The notes: generated by a model from the sequence alone, not told the origin. A stretch of DNA of 29,653 bases from an uncultured Synergistia bacterium (GCA_937888925.1 CALARM010000662.1:1-29653); one strand, 5' to 3'. Shown: positions 8,557-16,621, counted from the stretch's first letter. Numbers and translations are program-made.

Positions 8557-9798
8557 ATGGCAGTTACAAAAAAGACTGGCTTAAAGGGTGTAAAATTACC
8601 ACGGGTAAAACCTGATATAAGACCGGATGTGGAAAAAACTCCTGCCATAGAAATAGCAAAGAAAATTTCTATTTATTGCTCCAGGGAAATTCTGCGAAAC
8701 CCTTCGGAAGAGATTTTATGTGATATATGCGGCAGATATTATCCTTCCGAACAATATGAATGTCCCTTCTGTTTTGATGAAGAAGAGAGGGAAGAAGAGA
8801 GTTTTTCACCGGAAGACTTTTCAGACGATGATGAAGAAGCCGGTTCTGAAGTTGCTATTAAAAGAAATTTTTTATTTGAAAATTCTCCCTGTGAACTTAA
8901 TATAGAAGAGAGTTTTATGAGCAGATTTGAGTCACTCGTAAAAAATGAAGAGAAATTTAAATCTGTAGTTCCTGAACTGGCTCCATGTGATGATAAAACA
9001 GTAAATTTATTGAGAAGAACTTTATATGAAATATTCGAGCTTTCTGATATAGAAAGCGGAAGAATAGCGCCGGAAATTTCCAGATTGACGTCTCTCGAAG
9101 ATTCTCTGGATGAAGAAAAACCTTCTGTAGATGAAGGTGTATTGACTGATAGTATTTTTCAGATTGCAAAGTTTTTATTCGATGAAATGACTGAAGAGAT
9201 AAAGAATATGTATAAACAGGAAGAAATAATGCCGGGAATAATAATAAATGATTACGGTGACGGCAATCTCTACCAGGAAGTTCCCTCTTATCTTCCGGAC
9301 TATTTAGAACTTTCTGATAATTTAATAACTGAAGAGAGAATGGAAACGTCCAATTTCCTCCATTATTATAAAGAAAAACTGAAATGGCTTTATTATACAG
9401 GCGAGTTTTTAATAAGGGAAGAAAAAGATTTTTTTCTGGGTAAGACAGATGAAGTTACAGAAATAAGACAGGTAGATCTATTGGATTACATAAAAAAAAG
9501 GACAGGAAGAAACCTTCATAAAGGTACTATTTCCAGGATTTTTTCCGGTGAATATGTTCAGTGTCCTGACGGTAAAATTCTTCCTTTGAAGTATTTTCAA
9601 ACTACCACCAAACAGGACTTTCTGGAGGAACACAGAGAGTGGGTTAAAGAAAGAGTCTATGAAGGATTAAAGGATAAAGAAATTGCAGATATTATGAATA
9701 ATGAATGGGACAGGTTTTTTATAACAAAGGACGATATTCAGGATTTCCGTACAAAGAAACTTGGGATTGAGAAGAAGAGGGGCAGAGCTGGAAGATAA
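8557..9798 (+). CDS. Divergent sigma-54 (RpoN-like) factor with N-terminal zinc ribbon
   Basis: 413 residues, 20 bases after the fused polymerase. The C-terminal half follows RpoN: MPGIIINDYGDGNLYQ (225 on) corresponds to the TPDVIV core-binding segment; KLKWLYYTGEFLIREEKDFF precedes the HTH; GTISRIFSGEYVQCPDG and LPLKYF (323 on) match the STVSR...KYVQTPRG...LKYFF block; EIADIMNNEWDRFFITKDDI then QDFRTKKLGI (395 on) matches the segment leading into the RpoN box. The box itself is TKDDIQDFRT rather than ARRTVAKYRE, so promoter recognition probably differs from the usual -24/-12. The N terminus lacks the Gln/Leu-rich region I; it carries a Cys4 ribbon (C55, C58, C69, C72) and an acidic stretch (~75-95). 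A SREILRNPSEEIL segment may be a relic of the ENPLLE part of region I. Role inferred: dedicated sigma for the fused polymerase. Confidence 0.88.
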   Translation: MAVTKKTGLKGVKLPRVKPDIRPDVEKTPAIEIAKKISIYCSREILRNPSEEILCDICGRYYPSEQYECPFCFDEEEREEESFSPEDFSDDDEEAGSEVAIKRNFLFENSPCELNIEESFMSRFESLVKNEEKFKSVVPELAPCDDKTVNLLRRTLYEIFELSDIESGRIAPEISRLTSLEDSLDEEKPSVDEGVLTDSIFQIAKFLFDEMTEEIKNMYKQEEIMPGIIINDYGDGNLYQEVPSYLPDYLELSDNLITEERMETSNFLHYYKEKLKWLYYTGEFLIREEKDFFLGKTDEVTEIRQVDLLDYIKKRTGRNLHKGTISRIFSGEYVQCPDGKILPLKYFQTTTKQDFLEEHREWVKERVYEGLKDKEIADIMNNEWDRFFITKDDIQDFRTKKLGIEKKRGRAGR

Positions 9799-9815
9799 GA
9801 TTTCAGGCAATCTTA
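9796..9815 (+). terminator. Weak hairpin at the end of the transcription operon
   Basis: TAAGATT and AATCTTA form a seven-base-pair stem with a six-base loop (TCAGGC), overlapping the stop codon of the sigma-54-like gene. The stem is AT-rich and there is no clear T-run, so termination is only possible. The next gene is convergent, so a terminator is expected between 9798 and 9841. Confidence 0.3.
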
Positions 9816-9840
9816 TTAGAGTTAATTTAAGAACTGGTAA

Positions 9841-10563
9841 TCAGAGTCCGATCTTTTCTATATATGATAAAAATTCTTTTGAAAGTGTAATTATATCTTT
9901 TTTATAATATTTGATATTTTCAGGTGTATCAAGCTCCGAATCATAACCGGAATAAATTATTGGTACTATATAAGTTTCATAGTGTAAAACTGCCAGATTA
10001 CGGCAGTATTTAATTATATCCTCATCACTGCCTTTTATTATTTCAGCCAGATATATTTTAAATAATTTTGTATAAAAATATCTTTTTGTATTTTCATTAT
10101 TCAGTAAATCCTGAAATTTTTCTTTTATTAAATTTTTTAAATATACATTTGATAATTTATTAATACTGTCAAATATCTCCAGAGACAAATCATTTCCTGT
10201 TTCAGAAAAAAACTCGTCTATATTACTGTCAAAATAATTACTGAACGTTTTTAAATTGATAATATTAAAATAATATTCCAGTAGTTTAACCATACTCTGG
10301 CTTATTTCGAGAGGCTTTATGTTTTTAATCATATATTTACTGTATTCATTGTGTAGAGTGCTGTCAAGGTTAAATAATTTTATACAGAATTCAGTATCAT
10401 GAATATGTGGATATTTTGTTTTCATCAAATCCTTTTCATATTCAGGTTTATATAAATCTGCTGGAAGCCATCTGGTAGCAAGAATCCAGTCTAAAAAATC
10501 TGTACCATTCATTTCACCTTCAATATATTTAAATATAATTTCTTTATCATCAGGTGGAATCAT
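9841..10563 (-). CDS. Uncharacterised 240-residue protein
   Basis: The start at 10563 (MIPPDDKEI) is chosen because AGGAG lies about nine bases upstream; an in-frame ATG 60 bases earlier has no such site. The protein is soluble, mostly helical in appearance, rich in Lys, Asn, Ile and Tyr, and has no signal peptide, membrane segment or Cys cluster. Visible landmarks are a TDFLDWILATRWLPADLYKP segment near residue 20 and a YIVPIIYSGYDSEL segment near the C terminus. I do not recognise the family. It is convergent with the transcription operon, with only 42 bases between the stop codons. Confidence 0.8.
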   Translation of the reverse strand: MIPPDDKEIIFKYIEGEMNGTDFLDWILATRWLPADLYKPEYEKDLMKTKYPHIHDTEFCIKLFNLDSTLHNEYSKYMIKNIKPLEISQSMVKLLEYYFNIINLKTFSNYFDSNIDEFFSETGNDLSLEIFDSINKLSNVYLKNLIKEKFQDLLNNENTKRYFYTKLFKIYLAEIIKGSDEDIIKYCRNLAVLHYETYIVPIIYSGYDSELDTPENIKYYKKDIITLSKEFLSYIEKIGL

Positions 10564-10646
10564 AAATATTCTCTCCTTTATAAAATATAACTGTATTATA
10601 GAATTTTTTACATTCATATGCAAACAATCAGATAGAATATTTTGTT

Positions 10647-10675
10647 TTTATATTAAAAAGTGTAAGTTGTAAAAT
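10647..10675 (+). promoter_or_regulatory. Promoter candidate with AAGTTGTA motif (copy 1)
   Basis: TTTATA (10647-10652) and TAAAAT (10670-10675) are 17 bases apart, 49 bases before ATG 10724. The -10 hexamer overlaps the octamer AAGTTGTA (10664-10671), which recurs at the same distance upstream of two other genes (11049-11056 and 25592-25599). The recurrence at matching spacing raises confidence above that of a single AT-rich match. Confidence 0.45.
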
Positions 10676-10723
10676 AATTTGGAATTGATGGAAAACATGT
10701 GATATTTTTAAGGAGGTGGAAAA

Positions 10724-11014
10724 ATGCAGGAACAGGAAATAAAAAGTAATTTACTTGGCTCATGTCGGAAATTAAAAAAGACAGGTAATTATGTAGTTGA
10801 TCCAAAAATTGTTCTGAATAGAGGAGGAGAAACAGATTGTTATATCAGGTATTTTTGTACAGGTTGTGGCATATATCTTGATTTGATTGAGAAAGGAGCC
10901 AGGCTCTTATCTGAGAGATATAATTTTAAAATAATTGACAGGAGTAATTCTTATATTGAGGTTGATGGCTGTATAGCCTGCAGTGATGATTTTGAAAATG
11001 CAAGAATAAAGTAA
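10724..11014 (+). CDS. Small Cys4 (zinc-ribbon-like) protein
   Basis: 96 residues with a perfect ribosome binding site (AAGGAGGTG five bases before ATG). Two CxxC pairs, Cys45/Cys48 (FCTGCG) and Cys83/Cys86 (DGCIACSDD), could bind one zinc ion; Cys14 and Cys39 are extra. No signal peptide or membrane segment. The spacing of 34 residues between the pairs is compatible with a small zinc-ribbon or treble-clef fold. I do not recognise the family. It is followed after 101 bases by a gene with a similar upstream motif, which may mean shared control. Confidence 0.75.
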   Translation: MQEQEIKSNLLGSCRKLKKTGNYVVDPKIVLNRGGETDCYIRYFCTGCGIYLDLIEKGARLLSERYNFKIIDRSNSYIEVDGCIACSDDFENARIK

Positions 11015-11031
11015 GAAAGATTGCCTGGTAT

Positions 11032-11060
11032 TTTATCTAAAAAAGTATAAGTTGTATAAT
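11032..11060 (+). promoter_or_regulatory. Promoter candidate with AAGTTGTA motif (copy 2)
   Basis: A perfect -10 hexamer TATAAT (11055-11060) has TTTATC (11032-11037) 17 bases upstream, 55 bases before ATG 11116. The octamer AAGTTGTA is at 11049-11056. Both the -35 (TTTAT) and the octamer match the copy upstream of 10724 at identical spacing. Confidence 0.5.
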
Positions 11061-11115
11061 TATTTAACATTTATCGGTAGATAGAGATAATATTTTTATG
11101 AAAGGAGGAGTTGCA

Positions 11116-11459
11116 ATGATTAAGCAATTCGATAGAATTACAAAAATTATATTGTTTTTTTCTTTACTCTTATCTTTGTGCTATGCATGGGATGGAGTAA
11201 TTATATGTTCTTTGCACATGCCAATCAATTTACCTCCACTCAATCCGGCAGCATAGAGTATAATGAACCTTATAAAGTAGCCGGAATATTTGCATGCATG
11301 ATTACTGTTAAATCGGATTCTCATCATAATATCACATCTTTTCCGGAAGGCCACTATAGATTTATATTAATCACGACTCAGAATAAAGTAATTCTGGCTG
11401 ACTGGCTTAATATCAGGGAACGTCCCTATTTATGGAGACCTGTCAGAAGAATTGCTTGA
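11116..11459 (+). pseudogene. Exported small protein interrupted by a frameshift at a T-run
   Basis: ATG 11116 has a strong ribosome binding site (AAAGGAGGAG) and starts MIKQFDRITKIILFF, a signal-peptide-like beginning, but this frame stops at 11254-11256 after 46 residues. A second open frame, shifted by -1, continues to TGA 11457-11459 and encodes a polar domain (FAHANQFTSTQSGSIEY ... ITVKSDSHHN ... RPYLWRPVRRIA). That frame has only a GTG at 11178 with no ribosome binding site. The two frames join sensibly at T7 (11155-11161), giving a continuous hydrophobic segment. One missing T, polymerase slippage or a real mutation could each explain it. The function of the ~75-residue domain is unknown. 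Confidence 0.55.
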
Positions 11460-11527
11460 ACTGATAGATGACTGCTGTTTATTGATTGCTAATAATAATT
11501 TAATTCATTAAGAAGGTTTATATATAC

Positions 11528-11563
11528 TATTTAACGAAATTTAAAATTCTAAAAGGGAATTTT
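11528..11563 (+). promoter_or_regulatory. Shared 12-mer and inverted repeat upstream of the 11578 gene
   Basis: TATTTAACGAAA (11528-11539) is repeated exactly at 16629-16640 upstream of the STAND gene. It is followed here by an inverted repeat, AAAATTC (11543-11549) and GAATTTT (11557-11563), ending just before the G-rich ribosome binding site (GGGGGG, 11566-11571). An operator or a shared promoter element is possible. Confidence 0.3.
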
Positions 11564-11577
11564 CAGGGGGGCTTTTT

Positions 11578-14532
11578 ATGACAGTAGATAATAATTCTAG
11601 CCAGGATAATAAAGAAATATGCAGGGATATATTAAAACCTGGCATAATCCTGGATAAGAGATATGAGATAAAATCTCTTCTCAGAACATGCGAAAATGAG
11701 AAAGTTTATGAAGCCTTTGATCATAGATTTGAAAAGAGATTGTGTGTTGTAAAAGAAATCGTTCCGTCTGCTGTTGACCTGAACAGTCATCAGAATATGT
11801 CTGCCACTTTTAAAAAAGAAGCTACAATTCTCTCCAGAATGAGACACCCCGATTTACCTCTTTTAGTAGATTACTTTGCCGAAAATGGCCGCTATTATCT
11901 TGTCATGGACTATATGGAAGGCGTAACCTTTGAAAAGGTTATTAAAAATAAAGATCTTATAAATGAAGATAAAGTGATAGACTGGGCAAAAGATATACTC
12001 GATGCTCTGGAATATCTTCACAATCAATCTCCTTCTTTTGTATATCAAAACCTTAATCCACGTAATATAATACTTCGTAATTCAGATGGAAAAGCAGTAA
12101 TTTCGGATTTCGCTATAGAGAGAACAGTTGAAAAATGGAGGGGAACCGTACAATTGAATAGTTTTATTCCTGCCTTTGCCCCTCAGGAATTACTTGACGG
12201 GAAACCGGAACCTGCCAGTGATATATACTCACTTGGAGCGGTAATGCACTGTCTTTTAACCGGTATATTGCCGGAAAAACCATGCGATTTTAAGCCTGTT
12301 AGAGACTTTAATCAGAAGGTGTCGGAAGAACTTGATGCGATAATAATGAAAGCTCTTTCCGTTTCCGTGAAAGACCGTTATGTAAGTGCCGGGGAGATGA
12401 GAGACCTTCTTGAGGAATTGAAAGGAAAGACCAGAATTTTAAGTAAAGCGGAAATTCAGGTTGTTGAAGCTATACCGGAGAGGGAGGTTTCTGCTGTTAC
12501 ATCTCAGACTGTTCCTGAAAGAGATATTTCAGAGTCTTCTTACAGGGGAATATCATCTGATAAAATCGGAATATGGAATAAAATTATAAAATCTACCTGG
12601 TTATTATTTGGTTTTAAGATAATTTATCGTTTTGTGCTGGTTACACTTATAGTTTCATATATTATCTGGGTAATTACTGGCCCTGCTCATTTTAAAGATG
12701 ACTTTTGTTTTGGATATTATCATAACTTTTTTGATGTTTTTTACTGGATGTTTTTTACTATTAATATTTATTTACTTGTGCCGATACTCTGTTTTATTTC
12801 TGTATTTTTTTATAGTTGGTATAATGAGGTTGGTAGTAAATTTAATAGCTCTATAATAACTGTTGTCTCTTTTATTTTGAAAGGAATACAGGGGTTTATT
12901 GGAGGTACAGGTATAGGAATATTTTTATGTATAGTTATATGTTTACTACTTAAAGATATAACAACTGATAAAATTATTGATTTATTTATTCTTATTATGT
13001 TACCTGCTTGTGGATTCATCGGAGTAATTACGATATACTATAAATATAAATCAGAAAACTTTTTTATAAAAGTTTTCTCTTTTCTATTATTTGTTGGTAC
13101 ATCCTTAATTGTATCTTTAATATTACTTGTATTGATTGGTGTATTGATGAATGAAATTATCGGTTGTAATATTCCTTATAAAGGTGAAATTCTATTTCTT
13201 TTATTTGCAGTATTTTTTCTAGCTATTGTATATCTTCAGTTTTTTCCTCCATCAGGTAAGAAATTTGTTATTCCTTCATCAGGTAAGAAATTTTCTATTC
13301 CTTTATTTTATTCTGATAAAGTGTCATTCTGTTATTCATATTTACATGAAAAATCCGGTAAAATTCATCCTCTAATCTGGTTTTTAGCCGGATTTGTTTT
13401 AATGCCTGTAACGTTATACTTTTTCTCTTATTATATAGGTTTATGTACATACTCAAATCAAACCTGTTATCTTGCTTATTTGAATAAATCCCTGGAAGTT
13501 AACCCTACCGATACAAATATATGGATTAAAAAGGGAGATCTTTATTATAGTAATCGTAGATATCAGGATGCTATAGATTCTTATAACAGGGCTCTGGTAA
13601 GTGATCTTTTTAAATATAAAGGTATTTACATATTAGATGGAATTTGCGATTATTATAAATATTCTGCTGATTTAGAAAAAGTTGATCCTCTATATGCCCG
13701 TATAGAAAGCAGAAAACAGGAAGCTTCAAGAGAGCTTGTATCTCTACAGACATTTTATATTACAAAACCTGAAATGGTTTTAATCAGTGGCAATACCTTT
13801 CAGATGGGAGAGATAGTGGAAGGAGAATATTATTCTGAATTTTCCAGTAATCCTCATACAGTTACTCTGACTGATTTTTATATAGGGAAATATGAAGTGA
13901 CAAATAAAGAATTCAGTGCTTTTTTAAATTCTCAGGGTAATCAGATTGAAGGGGGGAGACCATGGGTAATAATAACAGTTGCTGGTAAAGAAAATTCATT
14001 CGGAGCGTTATCAGGTTGTTCTGCACCTGGGACAATTGTAATCAGAAGTGGTTATTTAACTCATCCTGTAATTTTTGTAAGCTGGTACGGAGCAGTAGCT
14101 TATTGTAACTGGTTAAGTGAAAAGGAAGGATTGTCTCCATGTTACGGGCCCAAAGATAACAGAGGAAATGGCGATATAAAGAAAAACGGATACCGTCTTC
14201 CTACGGAAGCAGAGTGGGAATATGCCTGCGGAGGAGGAGTAAATACTAAATATTTCTGGGGTGATGAGGATGATATATTATATTATGCTCCCACCTATTA
14301 CCCGGTTGGACAGATGAAGCCAAATAGTTTCGGTCTTTATGATATGATTGGAAATGCTTCCGAATGGTGTAATGACTGGTCCGGAGATTATCCTTCCGAA
14401 CCGGTTATTAATCCTGTCGGCCCTGCTACCGGTTCAGAGAAGATTATAAGAAACAAATTTCGTGGGCGTATGCATTATGACCTATTATCAACAAAGTTTT
14501 TATCAGGCTTCCGGCTTGCAAGAACTCCTTAA
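11578..14532 (+). CDS. Membrane pseudokinase-TPR-FGE-sulfatase fusion
   Basis: 984 residues. Residues ~27-290 have a Ser/Thr kinase fold but key positions are lost: no Gly-rich loop (LLRTCENEKVYEAF), the HRD-equivalent is YQN with Asn158 in place of the catalytic Asp, the following Lys is Asn160, and DFG is DFA (D177). The ATP-site Lys59 (VVKE) is kept. Residues ~341-621 hold about seven or eight membrane segments. A TPR-like pair of helices follows (~630-681, LEVNPTDTNIWIKKGDLYYS). Residues ~731-984 are an FGE-sulfatase/SUMF1 domain (EMVLISGNTFQMG, YEVTNKEFSAFLNS, YGAVAYCNWLSEKEGLSPCYG, NGYRLPTEAEWEYACGG, FGLYDMIGNASEWCNDW, GFRLARTP). The usual RGGSW/RSA..R C-terminal motif is degenerate. 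It has the same design as the gene at 22153 and likely works in membrane signalling, not as an active kinase. Confidence 0.9.
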   Translation: MTVDNNSSQDNKEICRDILKPGIILDKRYEIKSLLRTCENEKVYEAFDHRFEKRLCVVKEIVPSAVDLNSHQNMSATFKKEATILSRMRHPDLPLLVDYFAENGRYYLVMDYMEGVTFEKVIKNKDLINEDKVIDWAKDILDALEYLHNQSPSFVYQNLNPRNIILRNSDGKAVISDFAIERTVEKWRGTVQLNSFIPAFAPQELLDGKPEPASDIYSLGAVMHCLLTGILPEKPCDFKPVRDFNQKVSEELDAIIMKALSVSVKDRYVSAGEMRDLLEELKGKTRILSKAEIQVVEAIPEREVSAVTSQTVPERDISESSYRGISSDKIGIWNKIIKSTWLLFGFKIIYRFVLVTLIVSYIIWVITGPAHFKDDFCFGYYHNFFDVFYWMFFTINIYLLVPILCFISVFFYSWYNEVGSKFNSSIITVVSFILKGIQGFIGGTGIGIFLCIVICLLLKDITTDKIIDLFILIMLPACGFIGVITIYYKYKSENFFIKVFSFLLFVGTSLIVSLILLVLIGVLMNEIIGCNIPYKGEILFLLFAVFFLAIVYLQFFPPSGKKFVIPSSGKKFSIPLFYSDKVSFCYSYLHEKSGKIHPLIWFLAGFVLMPVTLYFFSYYIGLCTYSNQTCYLAYLNKSLEVNPTDTNIWIKKGDLYYSNRRYQDAIDSYNRALVSDLFKYKGIYILDGICDYYKYSADLEKVDPLYARIESRKQEASRELVSLQTFYITKPEMVLISGNTFQMGEIVEGEYYSEFSSNPHTVTLTDFYIGKYEVTNKEFSAFLNSQGNQIEGGRPWVIITVAGKENSFGALSGCSAPGTIVIRSGYLTHPVIFVSWYGAVAYCNWLSEKEGLSPCYGPKDNRGNGDIKKNGYRLPTEAEWEYACGGGVNTKYFWGDEDDILYYAPTYYPVGQMKPNSFGLYDMIGNASEWCNDWSGDYPSEPVINPVGPATGSEKIIRNKFRGRMHYDLLSTKFLSGFRLARTP

Positions 14533-14545
14533 GAGGTGTATAAAA

Positions 14546-16534
14546 ATGTCAGTTTACTGTGAAAAATGCGGACATAAAAATACGGACTCGGCAAAATTCT
14601 GTCAGGGTTGCGGTGATCCTGTAGTTCTTCTTACCGACTACGGCATATTGAAAGCAGGTGTAATCCTTGATAAAAGATATGAAGTAAAAAGGCTTATCAG
14701 GGCAGGAGGTATGGGTGCAGTATATGAAGCCATGGATCATAGATTTGAAAACAGGATTTGTGCCGTAAAAGAAATGCTCAATCAGGCAAAAGGGCCTGAA
14801 GATGAGCAGTATATAATTGACCGGTTCAAAAAAGAAGCTTTCATATTAAGAAGTCTCAGACATAAACATCTTCCTGTAGTGACAGATTACCTTATAGAAA
14901 ACGGCCGTTACTATCTTGTCATGGACTACATAGAAGGTAAAGACCTCGATATTATGATAGGTAATTTTATAAAAGGAGATTCTACTGAAAATCCTGAAGC
15001 TGAAGATATAGAAGTAAAGGTAAATGAAGGCATACCTGAAGACACTGTAATAGAATGGGCGAAAGAGATACTTGAAGCACTCGAATATCTCCATACTCTG
15101 ACTCCTCCCATTGTTTACCGTGACCTGAAACCTGCCAATATAATGCTTCGCTCTTCAGATCATAAGGTAGTACTTGTAGATTTCGGTATAGCAAGACCTG
15201 TTACTGCCGGAAGTGATAGTACCAAGACAATTGTCGGAACTCCGGCTTTTTCCCCGAAAGAATTATTTGAAGGTAAACCTGAACCGAGAAGTGATATATA
15301 TTCCCTGGGAGCTACCATGCACTGCCTTCTTACAGGCATTATACCAGTAATACCATGTGCCTTCCGGCCTGTAAGAGAACATAATCCCAAAATATCAGAA
15401 GAACTTGCAGAAATAGTAATGAAGGCTCTTTCCATTTCACCGAAAAAACGTTATGAAAGTGCAGGTGATATGAGAGAAGCTCTTGAAAAATTAAGACCTA
15501 CAAGAAAAACGGATAGTTTAAATCTGGAAAAAGAAACAACTTCAGAAGAAGGGGAAGGTTTATCATCTCAAGCTATTCAGTCCTATAAACCTGAAAAAGC
15601 AGAACAAAACCTGTCTCAGGCAAAATTTTCTTTTTCTCTGTTTTCATTTGTAAAAACTGCTACAGGAAAGGTTCTTTTAATTTCTTTATCTGCATTGATA
15701 CTTATCTCTGTTTTATTGTTCATAATCTTCTCAGATAAGAATAAAATATCCTCTTCCTCAGAAGGTCCGAGGATGGTTTTAATTCAGGGAGGCACTTTTG
15801 ATATGGGAAAGATTGATTCCGGAAGTAAAGAAGTGGTTCACAGTGTTACTATCAGTTCTTTTTATATGAACAGATATGAAGTGACAAACAGTGAATACTG
15901 TGCCTTTTTAAATTCTATGGGAAATCAGACTGAAGGAGGATCTATCTGGATTAATGTCGATGGTAAAGAATGTGGTATAACTAAATGGTCTACTTCAGGA
16001 ACATTTAAAGTAAAGGATGGTTATGAGAATAAGCCTGTCATATATGTAACCTGGTTCGGAGCGGTGGCTTACTGTAACTGGCTGAGTGAAAAAGACAGAT
16101 TAAGCCAGTGTTACGGACAGAAAGATAAAAGAGGAAACTGTGATATAAAGAAGAACGGATATCGTCTTCCTACGGAAGCAGAGTGGGAATATGCCTGTTG
16201 TGGCGAAGATCTGACTTATGATAAGATAAATAATATGGCCTGGTACAGGTATAATTCAGGCAATAACACTCATGATGCAGGACAGAAGAGTCCTAATAAG
16301 TTCGGTTTATATGATATGAGAGGAAATGTGTGGGAGTGGTGTAATGACTGGTACGGAGATTATTCTCCGGAACCTGTGACAGACCCGGGAGGTACTTCAT
16401 ACGGAGCTTACAGAATTGGCAGGGGAGGAAGCTTTATGACAGGAGAAGAAAGCCTATATCGCCAGAAACGCAGCACTTTTGATCCTTTAAAGGGATATCC
16501 AGATGTAGGATTTCGTATTGTAAGGACTCCGTAA
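14546..16534 (+). CDS. Ser/Thr protein kinase with zinc ribbon and FGE-sulfatase domain
   Basis: 662 residues. I start at ATG 14546 (AAGAGGTG upstream), 13 bases after the previous gene, not at an in-frame ATG inside that gene. The N terminus is a Cys4 ribbon (C5, C8, C19, C22; CEKCGHKN...FCQGCG). The kinase domain (~50-335) is intact: RAGGMGAVY loop, Lys75 (AVKE), YRDLKPAN with Asp193, DFG Asp212, GTPAFSPKE in the activation segment, and SDIYSLGAT. An acidic insert follows the hinge (~135-160). One membrane helix lies at ~370-392, placing the FGE-sulfatase domain (~408-662; GGTFDMG, NGYRLPTEAEWEYAC, FGLYDMRGNVWEWCNDWYGD, RGGSF, GFRIVRTP) on the other side of the membrane. It is the only kinase in the window with the full catalytic set, so it is the likely writer for the neighbouring pseudokinases. 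Confidence 0.92.
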   Translation: MSVYCEKCGHKNTDSAKFCQGCGDPVVLLTDYGILKAGVILDKRYEVKRLIRAGGMGAVYEAMDHRFENRICAVKEMLNQAKGPEDEQYIIDRFKKEAFILRSLRHKHLPVVTDYLIENGRYYLVMDYIEGKDLDIMIGNFIKGDSTENPEAEDIEVKVNEGIPEDTVIEWAKEILEALEYLHTLTPPIVYRDLKPANIMLRSSDHKVVLVDFGIARPVTAGSDSTKTIVGTPAFSPKELFEGKPEPRSDIYSLGATMHCLLTGIIPVIPCAFRPVREHNPKISEELAEIVMKALSISPKKRYESAGDMREALEKLRPTRKTDSLNLEKETTSEEGEGLSSQAIQSYKPEKAEQNLSQAKFSFSLFSFVKTATGKVLLISLSALILISVLLFIIFSDKNKISSSSEGPRMVLIQGGTFDMGKIDSGSKEVVHSVTISSFYMNRYEVTNSEYCAFLNSMGNQTEGGSIWINVDGKECGITKWSTSGTFKVKDGYENKPVIYVTWFGAVAYCNWLSEKDRLSQCYGQKDKRGNCDIKKNGYRLPTEAEWEYACCGEDLTYDKINNMAWYRYNSGNNTHDAGQKSPNKFGLYDMRGNVWEWCNDWYGDYSPEPVTDPGGTSYGAYRIGRGGSFMTGEESLYRQKRSTFDPLKGYPDVGFRIVRTP

Positions 16535-16554
16535 AACGGCCATGACCGTTTCGG
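16529..16554 (+). terminator. Hairpin over the stop codon of the active kinase gene
   Basis: AAACGG (16534-16539) pairs with CCGTTT (16546-16551) around a six-base loop. The outer CCG (16529-16531) can also pair with CGG (16552-16554) if two bases bulge. No T-run follows, so a Rho-independent terminator is not certain; RNA-end protection is an alternative. Confidence 0.4.
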
Positions 16555-16565
16555 TAACAACTAAG

Positions 16566-16621
16566 TATGAGAATCTGTTCCTCCCGTCATGCGTTACGCG
16601 TTACGCGCTACGATTCTCATA
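16566..16621. repeat. Four-unit GTTAC heptad array inside a perfect inverted repeat (copy 2)
   Basis: TATGAGAATC (16566-16575) and GATTCTCATA (16612-16621) are a perfect ten-base inverted repeat. Between them, at 16584-16611, lie four consecutive heptads: CCGTCAT, GCGTTAC, GCGTTAC, GCGCTAC. The design matches the array at 242-279. It lies between the kinase gene and the STAND gene, about 30 bases before the latter's start, so it could form a long hairpin in the transcript or serve as a binding site. Confidence 0.65.

Noticed and set aside
8557..9798. Classification of the third operon gene as just a zinc-ribbon protein
   Set aside because: The Cys4 ribbon is real but covers only ~20 residues; the C-terminal half follows RpoN over several consecutive blocks in the right order.
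10724..11459. Toxin-antitoxin pair
   Set aside because: The two small genes are 101 bases apart with separate promoter-like motifs, one appears exported and frameshifted, and neither resembles a known toxin or antitoxin.
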